A stretch of DNA of 64,000 bases from Gammaproteobacteria bacterium (GTDB lineage Bacteria > Pseudomonadota > Gammaproteobacteria > Burkholderiales > Sulfuricellaceae). The translations under genes and the position numbers were made by a program. Under the pieces are notes generated by a model, which did not search any database, was not told where the DNA came from, and saw nothing but the letters and a program-made list of their open reading frames with translations. This document shows, in pieces, positions 1-7,744 of the stretch. Numbering within the stretch: position 1 is the first letter of the stretch; each line of letters begins with the position of its first letter. Location: NCBI GenBank assembly GCA_018824405.1, contig JAHJGO010000013.1, forward strand, positions 1-64,000, written 5' to 3'.

Positions 1-20
1 AAATTTGGTATCGTTCGTCT

Positions 21-97
21 TGGGTCAGATGTGTGTAGTTCATTGGGCAACTTCGACTTGGCGGTTGATGAGCAAAATGCTTCCGTATTCTGACCCA
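21..97. repeat. 9-bp inverted repeat near window edge
   Basis: TGGGTCAGA at 21-29 is the exact reverse complement of TCTGACCCA at 89-97. Reading frame 1 is open from the window edge to a TGA at 91-93, so the end of an unseen gene is possible, but I recognise nothing in its 30 codons. It could be a remnant of an insertion-sequence end or a weak hairpin. Confidence 0.25.
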
Positions 98-184
98 TCT
101 CCTCGTTAATCAAAATTGCACTTCAAACTTGAATCCGCGGGGGATAATGCTTGATCAGGAAGCACCTTAATGAGGAGCCCCGCC

Positions 185-460
185 ATGAGCCATAAGCATA
201 GCAGCCTGCTGCGCGCCATTTTTCACGATCCGGTCAGCGGCAACATCCACTGGCGCGAAATCGAGTCCCTGTTGCGTCATCTGGGCGCCAGCATCACCCC
301 CGCGCACGGCGCGCGTTTTCACGTGACACTCAACGGTTGCGAGGAATTCGTGCATCACCCCCACCAAAGCAATGTCTGCGACAGAACGATGATCAAGCAT
401 CTGCGCGAATTTCTCTCCCGCGCCGGAGTTTCGCCGTCCAGCTACGAAAACGCCGAATAG
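185..460 (+). CDS. HicA-family toxin-like protein (solo)
   Basis: The 91-residue product resembles small HicA-family mRNA interferase proteins of type II toxin-antitoxin systems: a conserved N-terminal stretch (IHWREIESLLRHLGA), a His-rich centre (HGARFH, then HHPH) and an amphipathic tail (IKHLREFLSRAG). The ATG at 185 is preferred over upstream in-frame starts because GAGGAG lies 7-8 bases before it. In HicA toxins the double-stranded-RNA-binding-like fold carries one catalytic His; I cannot say which His serves here. No HicB antitoxin follows, as the next gene encodes archease, and only 184 bases are visible upstream. Toxin activity is therefore inferred from family resemblance, and a domesticated housekeeping role is possible. 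Confidence 0.6.
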   Translation: MSHKHSSLLRAIFHDPVSGNIHWREIESLLRHLGASITPAHGARFHVTLNGCEEFVHHPHQSNVCDRTMIKHLREFLSRAGVSPSSYENAE

Positions 461-545
461 GTCTGACGGTCATGGCAAATGTCGCCCATGACCAGAGTTG
501 CGAAGATTTTAACAGTCTGACCTTCGGCATTGCACCGGTGTGGTG

Positions 546-959
546 ATGAACTGGGAAACCTTCTCCCATGAGGCTGACATCGGCGTGCGCGGTTTGGGCG
601 CCACCCTGGCGGAGGCCTTCGCTGGCGCGGCCATGGCCATGACGGCTGCGATCTGCGATCCGGAGCGGGTTGCGGCGCAACAGTCAGTGAGCATCGAATG
701 TGCAGCACCAGATGAGGAGCTGCTGCTGGTGGATTGGCTCAATGCACTGGTCTATGAAATGGCCACGCGACATATGCTGTTTTCCCGCTTCGAGGTGAGC
801 ATCGAGAACCAGCACTTGCGTGCCACCGTCTGGGGCGAGCCGGTGGATGTCGTCCGGCACCAGCCCGCAGCCGAGGTCAAGGGCGCAACTTACTGCGAAC
901 TGGCGGTGCGTCAGCGCCCAGACGGCCAATGGCTCGCGCAGTGCATCGTGGACGTGTGA
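546..959 (+). CDS. Archease, RtcB activator
   Basis: Archease is a small protein that speeds guanylylation and multiple turnover of the RNA ligase RtcB. The 137-residue product has the family pattern: an N-terminal [11 protein letters not shown] segment holding His and Asp metal ligands, a central [10 protein letters not shown] helix and a C-terminal strand rich in hydrophobics ending IVDV. A GTG at 540 could also start it, but ATG 546 gives the usual N-terminus ([13 protein letters not shown]). It ends 8 bases before the rtcB start, the usual archease-rtcB pair. It looks intact although its partner gene is truncated, so its present role is doubtful unless another rtcB exists elsewhere. Confidence 0.85.
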   Translation: MNWETFSHEADIGVRGLGATLAEAFAGAAMAMTAAICDPERVAAQQSVSIECAAPDEELLLVDWLNALVYEMATRHMLFSRFEVSIENQHLRATVWGEPVDVVRHQPAAEVKGATYCELAVRQRPDGQWLAQCIVDV

Positions 960-967
960 GGCGGCTT

Positions 968-1369
968 ATGGATATTCGTCAATTGAAGCAGCAGAGCGAG
1001 TTCGAGTGGATGCTGCCAGCCACTGACCGCATGCGCGTGCCGGGCGTGATCTTTGCCTCGCGACAACTGGTCGAGGCCATGGACGAGAAGGTGCGCGAGC
1101 AGATCAGCAATGTCGCCAGCCTGCCGGGCATCGTGGCGGCCTCGTACGCCATGCCGGATGCCCACTGGGGCTATGGTTTTCCCATCGGCGGCGTGGTATC
1201 GGCCGGCGGTGTCGGCTTCGATATTTCGTGTGGCGTGCGTACCCTGCATACAGGTCTCAAGCTGGCCGATATCGAAGCGCACAAGGCGCGGCTCGCTGAC
1301 GTGCTGTTTGCGCGTATTCCTGCCGGTGTCGGCAGCACCGGGGCCAGTTATGCACTCGTCAAAGGGTGA
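968..1369 (+). pseudogene. rtcB: Truncated RtcB RNA-splicing ligase (N-terminal 133 residues)
   Basis: RtcB joins RNA 2',3'-cyclic phosphate or 3'-phosphate ends to 5'-OH ends using GTP and Mn2+. The ORF starts like the long (about 480-residue) bacterial RtcB type: [14 protein letters not shown] then [14 protein letters not shown], the segment with the metal-binding Asp and Cys. Similarity stops near IPAGVGSTG (about residue 125) and a TGA follows at 1367-1369. The guanylylated His and most metal-binding His residues lie in the missing two thirds, so the product cannot be an active ligase. Downstream sequence belongs to a pilin-like gene on the opposite strand, whose stop codon is only 12 bases away. 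Insertion, deletion or a misassembly at about 1340-1380 would explain it. Confidence 0.8.
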
Positions 1370-1381
1370 CATAACTTGGCT

Positions 1382-2110
1382 TCAAAAAATACTGGCCCCA
1401 CCACAGTTGCTTGCATTTTCGGCTATGTTCCAGCTATGTGGGGTAGTCGTAGTATTGATGCAATCTGCCTCGGTCGGCGCGATGCCGCCGCCGGCATAGG
1501 TCGAGAAGCGGAACGCGCCGCTCTGGGGATAACCGTCATCAATTTTGCGGTCTACCTCGGCTAGGACCCTGACCGGAATCTGGTTGCCAGTTTTTAGATT
1601 GAGTTGAACGGTGGCAGTGACAGGATCGCTGTAGACGTCATCGTAAATAAGCTGCAAGTAGCGCGCGTATGAATTTTTTGGAGTGGTCGTATCATTGACC
1701 ATGGAAGGAGAATAAACGTAGCTGCCGTTAATGAAACCCGCATGGCTTAGATGATCCCACACCATAATTGCCTCCTCGGCGTGTATTCGACCGTCGTTAT
1801 TGCCATTGGCGTTGGGTGCAACGCCCTGGATGTTGACCGATGCTGAGGCATAGTCTCCCGGCAACTTCCGGTAGCGGTCCAGGAAGCCGAGGTAGGCAAC
1901 CTTGATGCCCTCCTGCTGAGAAATTAAGTTCTTTACTTGCGCAGTGGTGATCAGTTCCTGTCCTTTTAGCGCGCCACCCAGCAGCAAACCAATAATCACC
2001 AGCACAATAGATGTTTCGAGCAGTGAAAAGCCTTGTTGTGTGCTTTTTAATTTGAATGGGTATAAAACCACTTGAGGTTCAGACTCGCATATTACTGGGG
2101 CAACCCCCAT
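1382..2110 (-). CDS. Type IV pilin-like protein, copy 1
   Basis: This is a class III-signal prepilin-like protein. A basic leader ends in Gly and is followed by FSLLE (with the conserved Glu at +5) and a 20-residue hydrophobic stretch (IVLVIIGLLLGG); the rest is a globular domain ending NCGGASIF with a Cys pair. It is a clear paralogue of the gene at 41919-42593, sharing LKGQELIT, ISQQ-GIK, GFLDRYR-LPGDY, AGFINGSY and AEVDRKIDDG, and I judge about two thirds of aligned positions identical. The start is uncertain: at the position of the paralogue's ATG this copy has TTA, so translation would need GTG at 2071 or ATG at 2110, neither with a good ribosome site. It may be weakly or not expressed. 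It abuts truncated rtcB. Confidence 0.75.
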   Translation of the reverse strand: MGVAPVICESEPQVVLYPFKLKSTQQGFSLLETSIVLVIIGLLLGGALKGQELITTAQVKNLISQQEGIKVAYLGFLDRYRKLPGDYASASVNIQGVAPNANGNNDGRIHAEEAIMVWDHLSHAGFINGSYVYSPSMVNDTTTPKNSYARYLQLIYDDVYSDPVTATVQLNLKTGNQIPVRVLAEVDRKIDDGYPQSGAFRFSTYAGGGIAPTEADCINTTTTPHSWNIAENASNCGGASIF

Positions 2111-2402
2111 TAGGCAGCTTGTTCGCGATAGTGTTTCTTAAGATTTCTTTCTGTAAAAAGATACGTGAAATTGCACGTAATTATATCCCGTTATTTTTTT
2201 GCCATGGGCAGCTTTTGTTACACAGCAGATGCTTCACCCCATTATCAGTTTGATTTATTATTTATGCGGGCACCACTTTTTCCAAGAAATCTTGTTTCCC
2301 ATCGACGATGCGTCAGGAAATCGGCAATATGCTGGTCAAAAAATGAACCTTGATGGAACTTGCTAATCAAAAAATGCAATCGAATGATGGGGTAACAAGC
2401 AA

Positions 2403-2885
2403 ATGTATCTCGACAGGGTTTGCACCTTTCACACCGGCGTCAGCCTCGAAGTCTCCACTGAGTCGATTCGGGCCATGATTGAGGACGCGACTGAGAGGGA
2501 ACGTTTTTTTGAACTTGTTCAGATTAAACGGCCCGAGGATCTTTATCCTCATTTATCCGTGATCGTTCTCCACGGTGCGGATGGGCTAATGGTGAGGCGA
2601 AGCCGCTGGGCGCGCGAAATCAGGCAGGATGTTCTTGCGGGCACGCCGGTTTCCTATGAATGTTTCAGGAAATTGTTCTGGCGCGACATCGATGAAGTGG
2701 ATTCCGACGGCGACGAGTGGCATCGTTATTTTGGCGGAGAAGGTTTCTCTGACGAGATTGCAGGCTTGCTCGACAAGGTGCGGGCAGCTCAAAGAGCTTT
2801 GCAACGAAGCAATGACGTCCTGATCCGCATGAACTGGGATTTTTTGAGCCGAGCAATTTTTCCCAAAGATAAACCGGCTTTCTAG
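2403..2885 (+). CDS. Hypothetical protein, unrecognised
   Basis: An open frame for 160 residues with a balanced, charged composition and no signal peptide or membrane segment. I do not recognise a family. Visible features are an acidic N-terminal third (ESIRAMIEDATERERFFELV), a central WAREIRQDVLAGTPVSYECF segment and a C-terminal helix rich in Ala, Arg and Leu. The ATG at 2403 is preceded by GGGGTAACAAGCAA, a poor ribosome site. The nearest neighbours are a pilin-like gene on the opposite strand and yciH, also opposite, so no operon informs its role. The frame's length and amino-acid balance support a real gene. Confidence 0.5.
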   Translation: MYLDRVCTFHTGVSLEVSTESIRAMIEDATERERFFELVQIKRPEDLYPHLSVIVLHGADGLMVRRSRWAREIRQDVLAGTPVSYECFRKLFWRDIDEVDSDGDEWHRYFGGEGFSDEIAGLLDKVRAAQRALQRSNDVLIRMNWDFLSRAIFPKDKPAF

Positions 2886-2971
2886 CCCTGCCCCCATGTT
2901 CTGAGCTGCCCGCTTGCGACGACATATTGTTGGCGGCCGCTGAAACGCTGCAATGCGGATTGTGTAGCGGG

Positions 2972-3337
2972 CTAACCTCCGGCCCGTTTGGCAACCCAGC
3001 CTTGTTGTTTGAGCGTTTCCATTACCCGCTCACAATGGTCGCCCTGTATCTCGATTGTCCCATCCTTGACTGTTCCGCCGGAACCGCATGCTGCTTTGAT
3101 CTGTTTGCCAAGTTGCGCAAGGGCGGTTGCGTCCAGTGCCAGCCCCTTGATCAGGGTTACACCTTTGCCTTTGCGGCCTTTGGTTTCTCGGGAGACGCGT
3201 ACGATGCCGTCAGACACGGGCGTCGATGATTTTGGGCTGCAAATACACGCGGCAACGGGTTTCCTGCATGCGGGGCACATTCTGCCGTGCTCGGTGGAAT
3301 AGACCAGTCCGCCGCTTGCCTGGATTTTTTTTATCAC
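2972..3337 (-). CDS. yciH: SUI1/eIF1-like translation factor YciH
   Basis: The 121-residue product belongs to the bacterial SUI1 family related to eukaryotic eIF1. The N-terminal third carries four Cys (CPACRKP then ACIC), perhaps a small metal site. The SUI1 core follows from about residue 45: VRVSRETKGRKGKGVTLIKGL, GSGGTVKDGTIEIQGDH, then the C-terminal helix ending QQGWVAKRAGG. In bacteria it can affect start-site fidelity in vitro, but its cellular role is poorly known. Its start overlaps the end of rbgA by 4 bases, so the two are probably co-translated, linking it to ribosome function. Confidence 0.88.
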   Translation of the reverse strand: MIKKIQASGGLVYSTEHGRMCPACRKPVAACICSPKSSTPVSDGIVRVSRETKGRKGKGVTLIKGLALDATALAQLGKQIKAACGSGGTVKDGTIEIQGDHCERVMETLKQQGWVAKRAGG

Positions 3338-4266
3338 GCTTCGCTGTCTTCTTGACGACTGGAAGATGGCTCCTTGCTGGATGCCTGTTTTATTTCTTTG
3401 GCGAATTGGTGTTCGCTGAGCATGGCGCTGCGGGTTTCCGGTGTTTCCAGACTGATATGACCCAGTGCGCCGGTACGGTAGTCGGTGAGCAGGGCGAGCG
3501 AGGCTTTTTCCAGATCCGGGTATCCACCCTTGAGTCGGTAGCCGCGCCGTTTGGCAACGGCTTCAATCACGCTTATGCCATCCATGCCTTCCACGTCGCA
3601 GCCGTAGCGGGCGGTGAGCAGGGCGGGGTAACGCGCGAGCAGGATGCTGGCGAGAAATTCGGCAACTTCCTCGTCGATCACAGCATTGCGGCCGATGGCA
3701 TGGCTGGCGGCCAGCATGTAGCCGTCGCTGTCGTGTTCGATCCGCGGCCACATCAGGCCAGGCGTGTCAGTGATCGTCATCCGGTCGTTCAGGTCGAAGC
3801 ACTGCTGGCTTTTGGTGACGGCTGGTTCATCCCCGACCGCAGCTACCCGCCGCTTCAGCAGCGCATTCATCAGGGTGGACTTGCCGACGTTGGGGATGCC
3901 CATGATCATCATGCGCAGGGGTTTGATTCTGGAGTCGCGATGCGGGGCGAGCACCTGGCATATTCCGGGCACTTTGGTAACATCGGATGGTTTCTTGCAG
4001 GACAGGGCGACGGCCTTGACGCCTTTCTGCTGGTTGTAGAAATTGATCCAGGCCTGAGTGACGACAGGGTCGGCCAGGTCGGCCTTGTTGAGGATTTTCA
4101 GGCAGGGGCGCTGGCGGTGCAGGCGCAGTTCCTTGATCATCGGGTTGCAACTCGCCTCGGGCAGGCGGGCATCCAGTACCTCGATAATGAGGTCGGTTGA
4201 CTCCATTGTTTCAGCGGCTTTTTTGCGCGCTGAAACCATGTGGCCGGGAAACCAGTTAATGGACAT
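3334..4266 (-). CDS. rbgA: Ribosome biogenesis GTPase YlqF/RbgA
   Basis: A circularly permuted GTPase that assists a late step of large-subunit ribosome assembly. It opens with MSINWFPGHM, the YlqF signature. The permuted order is G4 (NKAD, about residue 60), then G1 (GIPNVGKSTLMN, about 125), then G3 (DTPGLMWP, about 170), followed by the helical C-terminal ANTAR-like domain. At 310 residues its length is normal. The last 36 residues are Ser/Glu/Gln rich and probably disordered. It overlaps yciH by 4 bases and is the first gene of this two-gene operon. Confidence 0.92.
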   Translation of the reverse strand: MSINWFPGHMVSARKKAAETMESTDLIIEVLDARLPEASCNPMIKELRLHRQRPCLKILNKADLADPVVTQAWINFYNQQKGVKAVALSCKKPSDVTKVPGICQVLAPHRDSRIKPLRMMIMGIPNVGKSTLMNALLKRRVAAVGDEPAVTKSQQCFDLNDRMTITDTPGLMWPRIEHDSDGYMLAASHAIGRNAVIDEEVAEFLASILLARYPALLTARYGCDVEGMDGISVIEAVAKRRGYRLKGGYPDLEKASLALLTDYRTGALGHISLETPETRSAMLSEHQFAKEIKQASSKEPSSSRQEDSEA

Positions 4267-4394
4267 TCTTAATCTGCTATTTAATCAAACGCTTATTCTA
4301 CCCTTCTGCGCCTGCGGCGTCATGTTCGCTTTGTGTCGAAGACAGGAGCTGGCCAGAATGGATGAATTATCTGTATCAGGCCTGGCTGCTTTGT

Positions 4395-5489
4395 TCATTC
4401 CTCATTCCCCTGCAGGGCCATATTTTCCAGATGTTGCAGTACGTTGGAACTTGCTTGTTCCATTTTCCCGGCCTGGATCAGGGCTTCTTCAAGATTCCCG
4501 CTCAGGAAGTTTTCAACTGCAGCTTTGCCGTAAGCATGGACATCCTTGTGAGGAGATTCGACGTCTTTATAAGATGGCAGGCTGGAAAAATTCCCTTTCC
4601 CATCACCTTCGTAGTACCACTTTCCAAGCCTGCACGCCGTATGACTGGCAAAGTCATCCACAGTCTTTTGGGATAAACCCATGAGTACTTTGTAAATTTC
4701 CATCTTGTATATCAGGTGGTCAACCTTGGCCACTTCGATAAATGTACGCAGGGCGCTACTGCGGATGGTGGAGCGTGTACGGTTGGAAATGTCCAGCAGG
4801 CTTTGCATGCTTGAGCGCGAGTCGTGCGAGTCCTGTGCGTATCTGGCTACGGTTTCGGGTGTGATTTCGATCTTCGACTGGGCGCTGGTGGTTTCCTGCT
4901 GGATTGCATTGACCAGTGTGGATATCTCGGCAGTGGCATTGGTGGTGCGTTCTGCCAGTTTGCGCACCTCGTCTGCCACTACCGCGAAGCCGCGTCCTTG
5001 TTCTCCGGCGCGCGCCGCCTCGATGGCGGCATTGAGCGCCAGCAGATTGGTCTGGTCGGCAATTTCCTTGATCAGTTTGACGATGCCGCCGATTTGGTCG
5101 GCACTCGCGCTAAGGTTGTCAACCGTGCTGGCTACATCCTTTGTTTTATTCGCCATGTCGTCAACATTGGCGGATATTTTCTGGACAGAAGACAAGTTGG
5201 TACTCGTTGCCTGTGCCGTCTGGTCGGATGATTCGGCTTCCTCTTTCATGGAAACAGAAAGATGGGCCATGGATTTCTGGGATTCGGCCAGACTCTGGCT
5301 GAATGCCAGAAAATTCTGGAACAGCCCGTTGTAAAACATTGACTCGTTGCTTTGTACCCTCAATGAGGCCTCCAGTGCGTTCTTTTCCTCTTTTAATTGT
5401 TGAACCTCGTTTTGGCGAGATGAGATTTCAGACTGAAGCTTTGCCTTGAGTTCGCTCACTTCATTTTTTAACTGACTGTTACCAAACAT
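4395..5489 (-). CDS. Cytoplasmic methyl-accepting chemotaxis protein with CZB domain
   Basis: A chemoreceptor without membrane segments or a periplasmic domain. Residues 1-60 are a heptad-rich coiled coil. The signalling domain occupies about 80-245, with the hairpin tip [22 protein letters not shown] and [18 protein letters not shown], which binds CheA and CheW. The C-terminal 100 residues form a chemoreceptor zinc-binding (CZB) domain with the expected His/Cys set: His in [25 protein letters not shown], and later His residues in the [10 protein letters not shown] stretch. CZB domains bind zinc with high affinity and in known cases sense hypochlorous acid or zinc through the Cys. No che genes are nearby, so it must work with a remote array. 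Confidence 0.9.
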   Translation of the reverse strand: MFGNSQLKNEVSELKAKLQSEISSRQNEVQQLKEEKNALEASLRVQSNESMFYNGLFQNFLAFSQSLAESQKSMAHLSVSMKEEAESSDQTAQATSTNLSSVQKISANVDDMANKTKDVASTVDNLSASADQIGGIVKLIKEIADQTNLLALNAAIEAARAGEQGRGFAVVADEVRKLAERTTNATAEISTLVNAIQQETTSAQSKIEITPETVARYAQDSHDSRSSMQSLLDISNRTRSTIRSSALRTFIEVAKVDHLIYKMEIYKVLMGLSQKTVDDFASHTACRLGKWYYEGDGKGNFSSLPSYKDVESPHKDVHAYGKAAVENFLSGNLEEALIQAGKMEQASSNVLQHLENMALQGNEE

Positions 5490-5570
5490 GGTTTCCCCCC
5501 TTGTTTACGCTTGCCCAGCCCGGTTCGATATTCGGGATTGCATTATCTGCAGACCTGAGTTTCGGGCGGC

Positions 5571-6419
5571 CTATTTTTTTCCCAGCAAGCTCTGCACGGT
5601 CTGCATGATATCTGCCGGCAGCACCACGGTTTTGCTGTTGGGGGACGAAGCCAGTTCACGCATGGCCTGAATGTATTTTTCACCGAGCAGGTAATAAGCA
5701 GGAAATTCCCGGTCCGGGATCGATTCGGTCACCCGCTTGATGGCTTCCGCCGCGCCTTGCGCCAACACGATCTGCGCCTGGGCGTCGCGTTTGGCGGATT
5801 CCAGGCGGGCTTCGGCCTCCAGGATGGCGGCCTGCTTGTCTCCCTCTGCCTTGGTGACGGTAGCTTTGCGCTCTCTTTCTGCTGCGGCCTGACGCTCCAT
5901 GGAGTCCTGCATGGAGCGAGAGGGTTTGACGTCCTGTATTTCCACCGATTTCAGCGTCAACCCCCAGTCCGATACGTCATCTGAAATGGATTCCTTGAGG
6001 CGAACCTTGATTTGCTCGCGCGATGACAGCGCCTGGTCCAGTTCCATTTCACCAACGATGGAGCGCAAGGTGGTCTGAATCATGTTGACGATTGCCATCT
6101 CGAAGCTGGTAACGCCGTATACGGCGTTCTGGGTATCCGTCACCTTGACGAAAGCGATGGCATTGACGACCAGCACCGCGTTGTCCTTGGTGATGACTTC
6201 CTGCTGGGGAATGTCGAGAATCAGGTCCTTGGTGGGCACCTTGTACCCGACGCGGTCGATGTAGGGAATGATGATGTGCAGGCCGGGCAGCATGGTGGTG
6301 TGGTACTTGCCGAGGCGCTCCACCACCCATTCCTCGCCCTGCGGCACGATGCGTACGCCCTTGGCCACGGTGACTGCGACAAAGATAAAAAATACAAATG
6401 CCAGAAAGGTGAGTTCCAT
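5571..6419 (-). CDS. SPFH/Band 7 (stomatin-like) membrane protein, QmcA type
   Basis: The 282-residue protein has one N-terminal membrane anchor (residues 3-20) followed by the SPFH domain. Motifs include VPQGEEWVVERLGKYHTTMLPGLHIIIP and LDIPQQEVITKDNAVLVV. An Ala/Glu-rich coiled coil (about 170-240, ERQAAAERERKATVTKAEGDKQAA) and a C-terminal ADIMQTVQSLLG follow. Such proteins oligomerise in lipid microdomains and often act with an NfeD partner or an FtsH protease. The NfeD-like gene lies just upstream on the same strand with an 11-base gap, forming the usual pair. Substrate and physiological role are unknown. Confidence 0.88.
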   Translation of the reverse strand: MELTFLAFVFFIFVAVTVAKGVRIVPQGEEWVVERLGKYHTTMLPGLHIIIPYIDRVGYKVPTKDLILDIPQQEVITKDNAVLVVNAIAFVKVTDTQNAVYGVTSFEMAIVNMIQTTLRSIVGEMELDQALSSREQIKVRLKESISDDVSDWGLTLKSVEIQDVKPSRSMQDSMERQAAAERERKATVTKAEGDKQAAILEAEARLESAKRDAQAQIVLAQGAAEAIKRVTESIPDREFPAYYLLGEKYIQAMRELASSPNSKTVVLPADIMQTVQSLLGKK

Positions 6420-6430
6420 TGCCTATGCTC

Positions 6431-6868
6431 CTATTTTTTTTCAACTTTGAGAGTTTGTCCCATGACATCGACGATGCGTGCCCGTTCCCCGGAGGAAATG
6501 GTTTCATCGGCGATGACTGGCCAGGTGTCCGAGCCAAGAATGGGTTTCTGGAAACGGATCTGGCCTTTGTTCAGTTCGGTGACTTCCTTGATGATCATGC
6601 CGGTTTCTCCCAGAAAGGCTTCCTTGGAGAGGCCGGATTTGGTGCGATCCGGATTCCTGAAGTAGCGCATCCACAGAAACACCATGGCGCCGGAAGCGAT
6701 GGACCAGACGGTGAACTGGGCCGCCAGTGGGAGTGGCATCAGCAGCACGAGAATGCCCACAAGCAGCGCGCCCAGGCCGAACCAGATGATGAAGAAGGAG
6801 GGAATGGCCAGTTCCAGCAGAATCAGCAGCAAGCCGCCCGCAATCCAGTGCCACCATGCGATTTCCAT
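6431..6868 (-). CDS. NfeD-like membrane protein
   Basis: A 145-residue short NfeD protein. Two or three membrane segments fill residues 1-75 (WWHWIAGGLLLILLELAIPS; GLGALLVGILVLLMPLPL; VWSIASGAMVFLWM). A C-terminal OB-fold-like beta domain follows (EAFLGETGMIIKEVTE, GSDTWPVIADETISSGERARIVDVMGQTLKVEK). The ATG at 6868 is chosen over upstream frames because GGAGG lies 5-8 bases before it and it begins with the typical MEIAWWHW. NfeD domains bind SPFH proteins, and the SPFH gene follows directly. It is the first gene of the pair and diverges from apaH, with 48 bases holding both start regions. Confidence 0.87.
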   Translation of the reverse strand: MEIAWWHWIAGGLLLILLELAIPSFFIIWFGLGALLVGILVLLMPLPLAAQFTVWSIASGAMVFLWMRYFRNPDRTKSGLSKEAFLGETGMIIKEVTELNKGQIRFQKPILGSDTWPVIADETISSGERARIVDVMGQTLKVEKK

Positions 6869-6916
6869 TGCATCCTCCGGTAGAATATCGCTACACATTA
6901 ACAAAAAACAGGCCTT

Positions 6917-7744
6917 ATGCCCACTTATGCTATCGGCGACCTGCAGGGTTGCCACGCCGCGCTGGAAAAGATGCTTGAATACATCGAATTCGACGCAAAA
7001 AAGGACCGTATCTGGCTGGTCGGCGACCTGATCAATCGCGGTGCCGGGTCAGCCGCCATCCTGCGCTGGGCGATGGGGCTGGGCGATGCGTTGGTCACGG
7101 TGCTGGGCAATCACGATCTGCATACCCTGGCTGTGGCGGAGGGGTTCGTGCCGCTGCACCGTAGCGATACCATTCAGGATATCTTGCAGGCGCCAGATCG
7201 AGACGAGCTGTTGCACTGGCTGCGCCAGCAGCCGCTGGCTTACCGGGAGAACGATTATTTTCTGGTGCATGCCGGTCTTTTGCCGCAATGGACACCGGAG
7301 CAGGCGCTGGCGCTGGCGGGTGAGGTCGAATCGGTGTTGCGCGGAGAAAACTACCGGGATTTCCTTGAGCACATGTACGGCAACGAGCCGCGCCGCTGGC
7401 GCAATGACTTGCGTGGCATGAAGCGCCTGCGCCTGATTACCAATGCCATGAGCCGTTTGCGTTTCTGCACTTCGGACGGAACGATCGATTTTTCGCACAA
7501 GGGGCCGCTCGGCAGCCAGCCTGCAGAACTGCTGCCATGGTTCGATGTGCCGGGGCGCGCCAGCCAGGGGGTGACAGTCCTTTTCGGACACTGGTCCGCG
7601 CTGGGGCTGATGCAGCAGCCCAATCTGGTGGCGCTCGATAGCGGATGTCTGTGGGGCGGGGAGCTCAGTGCGCTACGTCTGGAGGACCGTCAGGTGTTTC
7701 AGATTTCCTGTGCGGGTTTGCCAGATTCAAAGTGCTGGAAATAG
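6917..7744 (+). CDS. apaH: Symmetrical bis(5'-nucleosyl)-tetraphosphatase
   Basis: ApaH splits diadenosine tetraphosphate into two ADP and can remove dinucleoside-polyphosphate caps from RNA. The 275-residue product has the metallophosphatase motifs in order: GDLQGC (residues 7-12), GDLINRG (35-41) and GNHDLH (about 65), with the late FGHWSALG and LDSGCLWGG (family form GHWAxLxG, DTGCVWGG). Length matches the enterobacterial enzyme. Its 3' end overlaps the convergent plsC-like gene by 80 bases, so the two transcripts are complementary over their tails. Confidence 0.93.
   Translation: MPTYAIGDLQGCHAALEKMLEYIEFDAKKDRIWLVGDLINRGAGSAAILRWAMGLGDALVTVLGNHDLHTLAVAEGFVPLHRSDTIQDILQAPDRDELLHWLRQQPLAYRENDYFLVHAGLLPQWTPEQALALAGEVESVLRGENYRDFLEHMYGNEPRRWRNDLRGMKRLRLITNAMSRLRFCTSDGTIDFSHKGPLGSQPAELLPWFDVPGRASQGVTVLFGHWSALGLMQQPNLVALDSGCLWGGELSALRLEDRQVFQISCAGLPDSKCWK

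Noticed and set aside
2111-2402. Small frames at 2056-2353
   Set aside because: Short, without ribosome sites, overlapping the pilin 5' region; amino-acid composition not protein-like.
3226-4200. 324-codon plus-strand frame
   Set aside because: Antisense to rbgA, whose GTPase motifs are unambiguous.
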